A stretch of DNA of 64,000 nt from Flavobacterium psychrotrophum (GTDB lineage: Bacteria > Bacteroidota > Bacteroidia > Flavobacteriales > Flavobacteriaceae). Position 1 is the stretch's first letter. Each line of letters opens with the position of its first letter. The position numbers and the translations under genes were made by a program. The stretch is from NCBI RefSeq assembly GCF_003403075.1, contig NZ_CP031557.1:2046001-2110000 (forward strand), written 5' to 3'. The notes beneath the pieces are model-generated. The model was not told the origin of the DNA. It did not search any database and saw only the letters and a program-made list of their open reading frames with translations. Positions 17,640 through 25,743 of this stretch are shown here, in pieces.

Positions 17640-17972
17640 ATGGATAAAAAACAGCACTGGGAAACGGTTTACAGCACAAAAAAAACAGGGGAAGTGAGTT
17701 GGTATCAGTTAATCCCGCACACGTCATTGCAACTTATTGAAAGTTCCGGAATCGGAATTTCTTCGGCAATAATCGATGTAGGCGGTGGTGACAGCCTCCT
17801 GGCCGATAATTTGCTTGAGCTCGGTTATACCGCTACAAGCGTATTGGCATTTCTGCCACATATGGCAATGTATCCACAAAAGGAGGGTGAATCTTCAAAA
17901 ACCTGGCTTAAAAGTTTGGAGGTACGTACACTTTTAGACATCTCAGCCGTTACATTACAAAATTTTGGGTAA
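17640..17972 (+). pseudogene. Truncated SAM-dependent methyltransferase
   Basis: The first 70 residues match the N-terminus of a class I methyltransferase: MDKKQHWETVYSTKKTGEVSWYQ, then the SAM-binding motif IIDVGGGDSLLADNLLELGY. Instead of continuing with the acidic-loop motif (VLDIS), the frame runs into ALFLP-like unrelated residues and only later shows RTLLDISAVTLQNFG, after which it stops. The family is usually about 200 residues; this is 110. It looks like a gene broken by an internal insertion or rearrangement and by loss of the C-terminal half. It marks the right end of the sulfur cluster. Confidence 0.6.
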
Positions 17973-18442
17973 ACGGCACATTACCTTATACAAAAATAGG
18001 GAGCCTTATCTATTATTAAACTAATACAGGCTTGTTTTACAGTATCAATACGTGCTTCTATTTCGGAAAGATTAATTTGATATTCAATAATAGCCTCGGT
18101 ATGGTTACCGAATGTTGTACCCTTCTCCAAGCCTCTTTGATTAGCAGTATCATGAGATATCTTCTCCACGCGCTTCCTGCCATAACCGTCCCATGCCGCA
18201 AACACAAAAAGGCGCGAACAATCAGCCACAATCTGCTGGTTCTAGGAAATCGGGACTATTTTATTTTTAATTTCCTGATTGTTTATCGATATAACCCTGT
18301 AAGGCTGCAAGCCGTACGACGATGGGGCCAGTCGGGCAGCTTCAATGATTATTTCAATATCCTTAGTTGCTACACTTTTTGTATCGTCATATTTCTTTGT
18401 GGCATAATGCCAATTCAAATCTTCGATTTAAAGGCATACAAT
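17973..18442. other. Unrecognised stretch between two gene remnants
   Basis: No gene is recognised. A minus-strand frame of 82 codons (18229-17981; MADCSRLFVFAAWDGYGRKR) and an overlapping plus-strand frame of 139 codons (18032-18451) exist, but neither resembles a family I know. As both neighbours are broken genes, this is probably decayed coding sequence. Confidence 0.35.
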
Positions 18443-19460
18443 TTATTTTAATGGTCGTTTATTCTTAAAAAGCAAAAACAGCTGCGGCAGCTGCCAGTAC
18501 AGTATTATACTACTGCTGATGTAAACCCCGGATGCCCCTGTATGGTCAAAAAATATTCCACCAAAGGCAGCTCCCATTGTAATGGCGAGTTGTATGGTGG
18601 CAACCTGTAAACCTCCGGCACTTTCTGCCTCATCGGGAATGGTACGTGTTAGCCAGGTAGGCCATCCTAACTACACTATCCCAAAGGCCATTCCCCATAA
18701 AGCAATGAATACAGAAACTACTATTAGGCTGTCGCTGAACAATACCATGGCAGCGACCAGGATACCCATTACTAATGGAACGAAAGCCAGTGACTGTTTT
18801 AGTTTCTTTTCAAGCAGGAACCTGCTAAGTGTTGTGCCAAAAAAAAAAAGCGGCTATCCCAAAACCTAACAGTATAATGGAAAGTATATTCTCGTCAACA
18901 CCCGCGGCTTTTTCTAAAAAAGGGCGCAGGTAGGTAAAAATCTAGCATAGCCCATAAAGATGAACATAGTTGCAAGCAATCCTTCTTTTATTTTAGGGCG
19001 TTTTAATACATGAAACAGCGTAGTTACCTGCACGCGTTTCCCGGTTCGCATTGAAGGCAGAGTCATTGCCTGCCAAACCATAGCAATAAGCCCTATAGCA
19101 GCAGCAATAAGAAAAACATTGCGCCAGCCTATATGTGCCCCAAGGAAGCTGCCCATTGGCGCGGCCACTACAGTTGCAACAGACAGGGATCCGAAGATAA
19201 TGGATAAGGCTTTTGGAACCAAATGCTCCGGTACTAACCGCATTGCCGTAGCCGCAGACATTGCCCAGAACCCTCCGAGGCCAATGCCAAGAAGAATACG
19301 CCCAAGTAACAGTAACGCAAAACTGGGAGCAAATACAACCAGTAAATTCGACAGTACCTGCAACAGACAGAAAGATAACAGCACATGCCTGCGGTCTAAC
19401 CGCTGGGTTACCACTGTTACAAACAGGCTGGTAATCATTGCAGCAATGGCGGTAAAGGAA
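18443..19460 (-). pseudogene. Broken MFS transporter (drug or sugar efflux type)
   Basis: A major-facilitator gene readable in three pieces. From about 19460 leftwards: MITSLFVTVVTQRLDRRHVLL (motif A loop after TM2) and GFWAMSAATAMRLVPEHLVP, to a frameshift near 18945, after which YLRPFLEKAAGVDENILSIILLGFGIAA continues in another frame. A run of 11 A (plus strand, about 18839-18849) causes a second frameshift before FGTTLSRFLLEKKLKQSL. An in-frame TAG follows AFGIV, before LGWPTWLTRTIPDEAESAGGLQVA. TM1 is missing: at about 19460 the sequence switches to an integrase fragment. At least three lesions plus a missing start make it a pseudogene. Confidence 0.8.
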
Positions 19461-19690
19461 ATCGTTTTCAATCTGTTATCACCTCCCTTTATATTAGGCA
19501 TCCTATTAACGTATCAGTATCGCCATCAATAAATTTATAATACACATACCAATCTTTAGAAAGTGCATTGCTTTGCTCTTCGTTAGAGAGTTGATCCCAT
19601 AGTGCAATATCAACTCCTCCTATATAAATTTTGGGTTGTGTAAATTTCTTTTTGAGTGGCAAAATGCTGGCTGTTTGGTGTACTGTCTTT
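19461..19690 (-). pseudogene. N-terminal remnant of a tyrosine recombinase
   Basis: Reading leftwards from about 19685: PKIYIGGVDIALWDQLSNEE, then ALSKDWYVYYKFIDGDTDTL, then after a one-base frameshift MPNIKGGDNRLKT. This is the pattern of the N-terminal arm-binding part of Bacteroidota integrases (IYTGG-DISKW, KDWYV-FSFRDP, K-GGVNR-KT). The remaining 300-odd residues, including the catalytic domain, are absent: the frame passes directly into MFS transporter sequence at about 19460. It is therefore a scar of a lost or recombined mobile element. Confidence 0.65.
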
Positions 19691-19718
19691 AAAAGTAGTA
19701 AAATATTAGATATAAAAA

Positions 19719-19744
19719 AGCTGGTTAATGTACACTAACCAGCT
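19719..19744. terminator. Strong hairpin, bidirectional terminator-like
   Basis: 9-base arms AGCTGGTTA/TAACCAGCT around an 8-base loop (19728-19735), with a run of A on the left and TTTT a few bases after on the right. It lies just upstream of the integrase remnant, and could stop transcription in either direction. Confidence 0.6.
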
Positions 19745-19749
19745 CGTTT

Positions 19750-20320
19750 TAAATAAAATACTTTTGTAGCCTTGCCCGAACAAATGTCGAACTATTTTGA
19801 AGAGGATTTGGAACGTTTATCTAAATTATTCACAAGTAAGATATAACTTCTTATTTACGCTGTAGCTGACTAATGTTTACATTAATTTGGTTAACTTCGA
19901 TTATCCAGGCTGCAACTCTTTTATTACAGCTTAAGCAATTATAAAGTTTTCAGTGAGCCGACTTAAAATTTCAGAAACTTAAAAGTAAGCGTGATCGATA
20001 CTTTTGGAAAAAGTAAAAGCAATGCATTCCGACAGGTACTTTACGATAAATATAATCCCGTATACTGAATGAACTTAATCAAGCCTGCAAACGGAAAACT
20101 CCATTTCCTTGCTGACAAGGACGCTATCGGGATCTATTTATAAGGTAAAAGTATACTATGAAAATATTCTTTAAGTTTTAAACGCACAACATCTCTATCA
20201 CATAGCTGCGAGTTTTTCCAATTAAAAAGTTGATTGATAAAGGGACTTCCGGAAAATAAACGAGGTACAAAAGCAATTATGTGTTTAGCATTGGGAAGGT
20301 TTCGAAACAGAAAATTATCA
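19750..20320. other. A+T-rich stretch with short decayed reading frames
   Basis: No complete gene is seen. Short open pieces, such as a 19-codon frame from the ATG near 19784 (MSNYFEEDLERLSKLF) and a frame reading SNAFRQVLYDKYNPVY around 20010-20060, end within tens of codons and are not recognised. The composition is richer in A+T than the operons on both sides. Confidence 0.4.
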
Positions 20321-20323
20321 AAT

Positions 20324-20359
20324 TTTGAAATGAATGTTTCAAATATTTAATTAACTTTG
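20324..20359 (+). promoter_or_regulatory. Promoter with overlapping inverted repeat before the GyrI-like gene
   Basis: TAACTTTG at 20352-20359 matches the Bacteroidota -7 consensus exactly. Upstream, TTTGAAA-N6-TTTCAAA (20324-20343) is a symmetric site with 7-base arms covering the -33 region, where a repressor would block transcription. The GyrI-like gene starts at 20416. Confidence 0.55.
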
Positions 20360-20395
20360 CTTCCCGGATGAACAAATATTCTAAGACTTAAATCT

Positions 20396-20409
20396 GAAAC
20401 AAACATTTT
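20396..20409 (+). promoter_or_regulatory. TetR-type operator candidate, copy A
   Basis: GAAAC-AAAC-ATTTT, one base short of the AAAC-N4-GTTT symmetry found at 21060, 21894 and 42345. It ends 6 bases before the start codon of the GyrI-like gene. Confidence 0.4.
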
Positions 20410-20415
20410 ATAATT

Positions 20416-21036
20416 ATGAAGACAGTCAACATTCCCGATGCATTCAGCAGTTATTACGCTGCCGGCACGAAACCCGAAATAGTAGAGATTGGAGAAATGA
20501 ATTATCTATCCCTACTAGGGACCGGAAGTCCAGGAACGACACAATTTTACCAGAAGAAAAAAGCAATACTTGAATTTGTGGGTCACCTTCAAAATCTCGT
20601 TAAGGGAACGGGTAAGGAATTTAAAAGCGATATCGTCGAAATATTTTATTGGTTTGACGAGAAGCATGGATTCGTAGATATAGGTGACTTCTATACAACC
20701 CTTGATTTAAGTCTACTACAGTATAGGATTGCTATTCTTCTGCCGGAATATATCACAGCGGAAGATATTGAAAGTACAATCAATAAAAACGGTACTATCC
20801 CCTTTGCTTATGAATTTGAAAAGTTTGTGTATACCGCAGGTAAATGTGTACAGGTAATGCATGTAGGGCCTTTCGCCGACGAATTAGAAACATTGCCAAT
20901 CCTTCAGGATTTTGCGGATCACAACAAATTGGCTAAATCAGGGATGCACCATGAAATTCACGTGACCCATTTTGAGCAGGGACAGAGCCAAAAGCATTTA
21001 AAAACAATTTTAAGGGATCCGGTTCAGTCCTTTTAA
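20416..21036 (+). CDS. GyrI-like small-molecule-binding protein
   Basis: 206-residue cytoplasmic protein with the GyrI-like (SHS2 repeat) fold. The C-terminal part has GKCVQVMHVGPFADELETLP, then HHEIHVTHF, the conserved Glu-containing ends of the ligand cleft. Family members bind hydrophobic cationic compounds and act as sensors or hydrolases in drug resistance. No DNA-binding domain is attached. It is followed by an SDR gene after 60 bases and both are preceded by similar AAAC-N4-GTTT-like boxes, so they probably respond to the TetR encoded at 22155-22733. Confidence 0.8.
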   Translation: MKTVNIPDAFSSYYAAGTKPEIVEIGEMNYLSLLGTGSPGTTQFYQKKKAILEFVGHLQNLVKGTGKEFKSDIVEIFYWFDEKHGFVDIGDFYTTLDLSLLQYRIAILLPEYITAEDIESTINKNGTIPFAYEFEKFVYTAGKCVQVMHVGPFADELETLPILQDFADHNKLAKSGMHHEIHVTHFEQGQSQKHLKTILRDPVQSF

Positions 21037-21059
21037 GTTAAATATCTTGCAATAAATCT

Positions 21060-21073
21060 AAAACAAACGTTTT
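21060..21073 (+). promoter_or_regulatory. TetR-type operator candidate, copy B
   Basis: AAAAC-AAAC-GTTTT, a perfect 5-base-arm inverted repeat 23 bases before the SDR start at 21097. It is the best copy of the box shared by the two TetR/SDR loci of the window. Confidence 0.5.
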
Positions 21074-21096
21074 AAAAACTAAATTATATAAAAAAA

Positions 21097-21882
21097 ATGA
21101 AAGACACAATTCGACAATTAGAAGGGAAAGTTGCATTAGTTACTGGGGGAACAAAAGGCATAGGAAAAGCTATTGCTGATGAGCTGGCATCGCTGGGTGC
21201 TACGGTAATCGTTACCGCCCGAAGCAAGCCGGCAGAAGACATACACTATGATTTTATCGCCGCTGATTTGACCAAGAGCCAAGATAACGAAAGCCTTGCT
21301 AAGGCTATTACGGAAAATTATGGCGGATTGGACATCCTGATTAATAATGTCGGGGGCACTTCTTCGCCTGCAGGAGGTTTCAGCGTGCTCTCCGATGAAG
21401 ATTGGGAAAACGATCTGCAGTTAAACCTTCTGGCGGCAATCCGGTTAGACAGAGCCCTTGTACCGTCTATGATCGATAAAAAAACAGGGGTTGTTATCCA
21501 TATCTCTTCATTAAACGGTAAACTTCCGCTTTATGCTTCGAATTTCTCGTACGGAGTTACCAAAGCAGCCCTGAATAATTACAGTAAAACGCTGGCAAGT
21601 GAGGTCGCCCAACATGGCCTGCGCGTAATAACCGTTTCCCCGGGCATGGTCAAAACTACAGCCATGGAAACCTTCCTAAATGGGTTAGGGACTACTATCG
21701 GTAAAAACTTTGAAGAAACGACGCAAGTGGTGATGGACAGTTTGGGCGGGGTGCCAATGAACCGTTTGGCAAGTCCTGAAGAAATTGCCAATTTAGTGGG
21801 CTTTTTGGCTTCACCTAAAGCCTCCTATATTACAGGAGCTAATTACGTGATCGATGGTGGCACAATCCCAACCACTTTTTAA
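21097..21882 (+). CDS. Short-chain dehydrogenase/reductase (locus 1)
   Basis: 261-residue classical SDR. Cofactor motif [13 protein letters not shown] (residues about 17-29), NNVGG, catalytic Ser in HISSLNG and the Tyr-x-x-x-Lys pair in YGVTKAAL; the C-terminus has [17 protein letters not shown] after beta-2 suggests NADPH. The substrate is unknown; SDRs next to TetR repressors often reduce reactive carbonyls. It is close in sequence to the SDR at 40859-41650, and both are paired with paralogous TetR genes. Confidence 0.92.
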   Translation: MKDTIRQLEGKVALVTGGTKGIGKAIADELASLGATVIVTARSKPAEDIHYDFIAADLTKSQDNESLAKAITENYGGLDILINNVGGTSSPAGGFSVLSDEDWENDLQLNLLAAIRLDRALVPSMIDKKTGVVIHISSLNGKLPLYASNFSYGVTKAALNNYSKTLASEVAQHGLRVITVSPGMVKTTAMETFLNGLGTTIGKNFEETTQVVMDSLGGVPMNRLASPEEIANLVGFLASPKASYITGANYVIDGGTIPTTF

Positions 21883-21893
21883 GGTTCTATTCT

Positions 21894-21907
21894 AAAACAA
21901 ATGTTTC
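21894..21907 (+). promoter_or_regulatory. TetR-type operator candidate, copy C
   Basis: AAAAC-AAAT-GTTTC, 11 bases after the SDR stop codon. The same AAAC-N4-GTTT core as copies B and D. What it would control here is unclear, since the next gene is on the opposite strand and convergent. Confidence 0.35.
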
Positions 21908-22062
21908 GAAATTATGAATATGTATATTGTAAAACAGCAGAATCCGCGTTACTTGATGTTGTTGAATGTGTGCGTTAAAGGAATTTAAAGAAGCATTTAT
22001 TCCACCTGGACCGTAGTCGTTTCATTGTCTGAGGTAAGGTTATCTAATCTGTCACGTATTTT

Positions 22063-22091
22063 AAAGTCTGCTGTGCAGTGCAGCAGGCTTT
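22063..22091. terminator. Hairpin terminator between convergent genes
   Basis: Arms AAAGTCTGCTG and CAGCAGGCTTT (11 pairs, one G-T) around a 7-base loop, between the SDR (plus strand) and TetR (minus strand). A and T runs flank it, so it can serve both directions. Confidence 0.65.
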
Positions 22092-22154
22092 AATTTATTT
22101 ATAACTATGGCATACTGTTTCCAACGGCAGGCAGGCGTTCAGCATAATGACCAA

Positions 22155-22733
22155 CTATTTAGAGATTTGTTCTATAAGGTATTTTGCCATTTTCTTGATC
22201 CTTATTGGGTCTTGGTGTAAGATATAAGATTCATGCCAACCCGTAAATGCATTTATAATGTAATCCGTTACGGTTTCCGGGTCCGTTTTAGAATCGATCT
22301 CATTTGCCTCGACTGCTCCTTTAATCAGACGCAGTAAAAACTCGTAGGTAAAATCATTATCCTGTTTTAGTATGGCCTGTATATCAGCGTCGGTGGCCGC
22401 CAATTCAAAGGTAGTCTTGATGGCCAGGCAACTATTGTTGCTGTAGAGAATAGTATTCGCAGCATCGTTAATAAAATTGACTATCGCTTTCAACGGCGAT
22501 TTCGTCCTGTCAGCGTTAGCCTTGGCATCCTCTATACGCCCTTCAACGTAGTTGCGTATACACTTGACAAATAATTGGTGTTTATCACCAATGGTATTAT
22601 ATAAGCTACTGCTGTTTATTTGCATAGCATCGGTAAGGTCACGCATTGAAGTACCGCTATAGCCTTTTTTCCAAAATACCTCCATGGCTTTCTGGATCGC
22701 TAAATCTTCATTAAATTCTACATTTCTTGCCAT
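22155..22733 (-). CDS. TetR-family repressor (locus 1)
   Basis: 192-residue TetR regulator. N-terminal helix-turn-helix: AMEVFWKKGYSGTSMRDLTDAMQINSSSLYNTIGDKHQLF, with a ligand-binding helical domain after it. Very similar throughout to the TetR at 41732-42307, including the start MARNVEF and the FTGWHESYILHQD motif near the C-terminus. It is convergent with the neighbouring SDR and probably represses it through the AAAC-N4-GTTT boxes. Ligand unknown. Confidence 0.92.
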   Translation of the reverse strand: MARNVEFNEDLAIQKAMEVFWKKGYSGTSMRDLTDAMQINSSSLYNTIGDKHQLFVKCIRNYVEGRIEDAKANADRTKSPLKAIVNFINDAANTILYSNNSCLAIKTTFELAATDADIQAILKQDNDFTYEFLLRLIKGAVEANEIDSKTDPETVTDYIINAFTGWHESYILHQDPIRIKKMAKYLIEQISK

Positions 22734-22849
22734 AGGGGCAAAGATACAAAAACCATACCTAACCTTACTATTGTAAACGTGACCAATAAGTACTTATATA
22801 ATTTTTCCGAACATCGTGTTTTTTTTAAATAATCGTAACATTATCTAAG

Positions 22850-23752
22850 ATGGAGACCCTAGCTTTAACACCACAGCTGCCTGTAAGCCGTAACCTGTAC
22901 AGCACCCCTTCAAATAATTTAGCAAATTACAATTTCGAGGTGGTACGCCTGCCCGCTGATGACATCTTTGTATGCCAGCCCTATAACAAAAAGGGTATTT
23001 ACAAGATCAGTATCCACCAGGGGCACAATAGGGTACATTATGCTGGAAAAGTTGTGGAAATTAAAGAAAGGGCCATATTGTTTTCGCGCCCTAATATGAT
23101 CTATAGGTTTGAGCCGATCGGTAAGCAGCATCCAGCGTATCTGTGTGTATTTACAATCGATTTTTTTGACAAGTTCGCCAACATTGCGAGCTACCCCCTT
23201 TTTGATCCTGAGGCATCGCCTATCATGGAAATCACACAGGAACAACTGGATTCCTTTACGGGTATATTTCACGGGATGGAAAAGGAAATTACACAGGAAT
23301 TTGGCTATAAATATGATGTTATACGCACTTTAGTCCTACAGCTGATCCTCGATGGGCTTAAACAACAGCCCGCCCCGCACCTGCAGCTAAGGGAATCGAA
23401 CAGCGCTATACGCATAACCGGGTACTTCAAGGAATTGCTTGAAGGCCAATTTCCAATAATCAACCCATCGTACAGGATGATATTGCGCCATCCGCTGGAG
23501 TTTGCCGACTCCCTGTCCGTACATGTCAACCACCTTAACCGATCCCTAAAGCAAGTCACCGGTCGGACGACCACCCAACTTATTGCAGATCGAATAATTA
23601 AAGAGGCAAAAGTACTCCTTCAGGATACCGAATGGAACATTATGGAGATTGCCTGGTCCCTGGGGTTTGAGGATTTCTCCCATTTTGTAAAGTTTTTCAG
23701 GAAAAGCGTGGGAAGTACCCCCAGCACCTTCAGAAAAAATACTGTTGTTTGA
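22850..23752 (+). CDS. AraC-family regulator
   Basis: 300-residue regulator with an N-terminal cupin-like sensing part (residues 30-170; FVCQPYNKKGIYKISIHQG) and a C-terminal double helix-turn-helix (about 205-298) with NHLNRSLKQVTGRTTTQLI and WNIMEIAWSLGFEDFSHFVKFFRKSVGSTPS. Divergent from the TetR at 22155-22733, 116 bases away, and upstream of the efflux operon on the same strand. It probably controls one of these neighbours, but no binding site is evident. Confidence 0.9.
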   Translation: METLALTPQLPVSRNLYSTPSNNLANYNFEVVRLPADDIFVCQPYNKKGIYKISIHQGHNRVHYAGKVVEIKERAILFSRPNMIYRFEPIGKQHPAYLCVFTIDFFDKFANIASYPLFDPEASPIMEITQEQLDSFTGIFHGMEKEITQEFGYKYDVIRTLVLQLILDGLKQQPAPHLQLRESNSAIRITGYFKELLEGQFPIINPSYRMILRHPLEFADSLSVHVNHLNRSLKQVTGRTTTQLIADRIIKEAKVLLQDTEWNIMEIAWSLGFEDFSHFVKFFRKSVGSTPSTFRKNTVV

Positions 23753-23803
23753 TTTTGCCTATTTTCCGCTTGATTATGCCCAATTTCCTGAACACCGCCG
23801 GGG

Positions 23804-23825
23804 TAACTTTACACTGTTAAAACAA
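23804..23825 (+). promoter_or_regulatory. Promoter and possible operator of the efflux-operon TetR
   Basis: TAACTTTA (23804-23811) is one base from the -7 consensus, and TGTTAAAACAA (23815-23825) directly after it resembles the symmetric ATTGTTAAACAAT before the adaptor gene (24531). A repressor bound here would cover the transcription start, which suggests autoregulation. Confidence 0.4.
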
Positions 23826-23862
23826 CTATCACATTTAAGTGATACGCTTACAGAAATCAGTT

Positions 23863-24483
23863 ATGGGAAGCAAAGAACGAATGGAGCGGCATAAGGAACA
23901 GGTACGGCGCGATATAATGGATGCCGCCCTGCAGATCGGCAAAGAATCCGGCTGGAATGCACTTAGCATGCGCAAGATCGCCGACGCAATTGAATACACT
24001 GCACCCCTGATCTATGAATATTTCAGGAATAAAGACGATCTTTTAAGGGAGCTTACCCGCGACGGTTTTGTTTTACTCACCAGGCATGTTTCCCAGGCAT
24101 TAGCGAGGACCAGTGACCCCTTACGGCAACTTCCCGCCATGTGGATCGCCTATTGGAATTTTGCAGTTTCCGAACACCAGCGCTACCAAATCATGTTTGG
24201 CATCGAGTTCATTTGCTGCGACTTTAAGAAAACCCTGCCCGAGGCCCAGGCATCGGTGTCCCTGTTTATTTCAGTTATACAGAAAATCCTGCACGAGCAG
24301 GAAGCGCCATCAGAACTTGCGCTGAAATATTACTATACATTCTGGTCAACCATACATGGCCTCATTTCCATCAACCACATACGTGACGACGTACCTGAAA
24401 AGGTGAGCATGCAGGTGCTGACCGGGGCTCTTGACGGGATAATGAACATGCTGGTAGCATCAGTACCGGGCCGAGGCGCCTAA
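23863..24483 (+). CDS. TetR-family repressor of the efflux operon
   Basis: 206 residues from ATG 23863 (MGSKERMERHKEQVRRDIMDAAL); a GTG at 23839 in the same frame gives an implausible extension. The DNA-binding domain reads ALSMRKIADAIEYTAPLIYEYFRNKDDLL, and the C-terminal part resembles the TetR_C domain with WSTIHGLISINHIRDD. It stands 66 bases ahead of the AcrA-AcrB-OprM type operon on the same strand and is the natural repressor of that pump. A shared TTGTTAAACAA-like sequence occurs before both. Confidence 0.9.
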   Translation: MGSKERMERHKEQVRRDIMDAALQIGKESGWNALSMRKIADAIEYTAPLIYEYFRNKDDLLRELTRDGFVLLTRHVSQALARTSDPLRQLPAMWIAYWNFAVSEHQRYQIMFGIEFICCDFKKTLPEAQASVSLFISVIQKILHEQEAPSELALKYYYTFWSTIHGLISINHIRDDVPEKVSMQVLTGALDGIMNMLVASVPGRGA

Positions 24484-24530
24484 AACCTTCACGCGGTTAC
24501 CTGTCCCATCCCTCCGTAATCAATTTATTT

Positions 24531-24543
24531 ATTGTTAAACAAT
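24531..24543 (+). promoter_or_regulatory. Symmetric operator candidate before the pump operon
   Basis: ATTGTT-A-AACAAT is a perfect inverted repeat immediately upstream of the adaptor gene (ATG at 24549). It shares its core with TGTTAAAACAA upstream of the TetR gene, consistent with one repressor binding both. Confidence 0.4.
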
Positions 24544-24548
24544 TTACT

Positions 24549-25739
24549 ATGTCAGATTTAAAATCCACGATGTCCGGGCTACCCATGCCCAAAGTCAAAA
24601 AACTCATTACATTTCTTTCTGCTGCTGCAGTACTCATTGCCTGCAGCAAAAAACAGGACGCCCCACAGCAGGCACTTCAAAGCCTGCCAGTTATGTCCGT
24701 TACCGTAGACACCGCTACCACTTTTAAGGAATATCCCGCCGGTGTTGAAGGTACTGACAATATAGAGATCCGCCCCGAGATCAGCGGCAAGCTCCAAAAG
24801 CTGCTTGTGGATGAAGGCGCTTTTGTACAAAAAGGGCAATTACTATTCGTTATTGACGACCATCCCTTCCGGGAGCGCCTCAACACGGCCAGGGCCACGC
24901 TCCGCGCCGCCGAGGGTGCACTAACTACAGCGAGGCTTGAAGTTGAAAAGTTAGGTCCGCTTGTAAAAAATAACGTGGTATCCTCTTACCAGCTCAAGAC
25001 TGCCGAAGCTGCAAAAGAAACAGCCCAGGGAAATGTTGACCACGCCCGCGCCGGGGTAAAATCAGCACAAATAGAATTAGGGTATACCCAAATCAAGGCG
25101 CCGGTAAGCGGGTACGTTGGGCGCCTTGAAAAAAGGCAGGGAAGCCTTGTCTCGGCAAATGATCCTGAGCCTTTGGCCCTTCTTTCCGATATCCATGATG
25201 TGCATGTCTATTTCTCGATGAGTGAAATAGATTTCCTGAAATTCAAGGAACAGTATAAGGGAATTACAGTTGAAGAAAAGATCAAAAACCTTCCGGCCGT
25301 GCGGCTTATCCTGGCAGACCGCAAAGTCTACCAGCGCCCGGGCCACATCGATATGGTCGATGGGCAGTTTGACCAAAATACTGGCGCGGTGGCACTCAGG
25401 GCAACTTTCCCTAACCCCGAACGAACCCTTCGCTCAGGGAACACGGGCAAAATACGCCTGGGAACCCTGCATGATAATGTTGCCATTATCCCACAGGCCG
25501 CCACGCTAGAAATGCAGGATAAAATTTTCGTATTCACCGTGGGGGACGGTAATACACTGGCCAAGCAACTTATCGCAGTTTCCGGTAAAAATGATGAAAA
25601 TTATTATGTAAAAAGCGGCATTAAATCAGGCACCAAGATCATCACCTCCGGGATTGAGCATGTAAAGGAAGGCGAAAAAATAATTCCACAGGAACCGTCA
25701 GCCGATTTGCAGGCGGCTGCTACTGTTAAACACAATTAA
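24549..25739 (+). CDS. RND pump periplasmic adaptor (AcrA-like lipoprotein)
   Basis: 396 residues; the likely functional start is the third Met (24585, MPKVKKLITFLSAAAVLIAC), which gives a normal lipoprotein signal with lipobox ending at Cys32. The adaptor domains follow: a barrel-sandwich half with IRPEISGKLQKLLVDEGAFVQKGQ, an alpha-helical hairpin (about 110-175), the second sandwich half with YTQIKAPVSGYVGR, and beta-barrel and membrane-proximal domains. It joins the inner-membrane pump encoded 4 bases downstream to the outer-membrane channel. Controlled probably by the TetR upstream. Confidence 0.94.
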   Translation: MSDLKSTMSGLPMPKVKKLITFLSAAAVLIACSKKQDAPQQALQSLPVMSVTVDTATTFKEYPAGVEGTDNIEIRPEISGKLQKLLVDEGAFVQKGQLLFVIDDHPFRERLNTARATLRAAEGALTTARLEVEKLGPLVKNNVVSSYQLKTAEAAKETAQGNVDHARAGVKSAQIELGYTQIKAPVSGYVGRLEKRQGSLVSANDPEPLALLSDIHDVHVYFSMSEIDFLKFKEQYKGITVEEKIKNLPAVRLILADRKVYQRPGHIDMVDGQFDQNTGAVALRATFPNPERTLRSGNTGKIRLGTLHDNVAIIPQAATLEMQDKIFVFTVGDGNTLAKQLIAVSGKNDENYYVKSGIKSGTKIITSGIEHVKEGEKIIPQEPSADLQAAATVKHN

Positions 25740-25743
25740 GACC

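Noticed and set aside
18032..18451. 139-codon plus-strand frame
   Set aside because: Lies between pseudogenes, overlaps an equally open minus frame, and shows no recognisable motif.
23305..23574. Antisense frames within the AraC gene and similar long antisense frames in the RND, SDR and tra genes
   Set aside because: All are shadows of strongly coding frames with intact protein motifs on the other strand.
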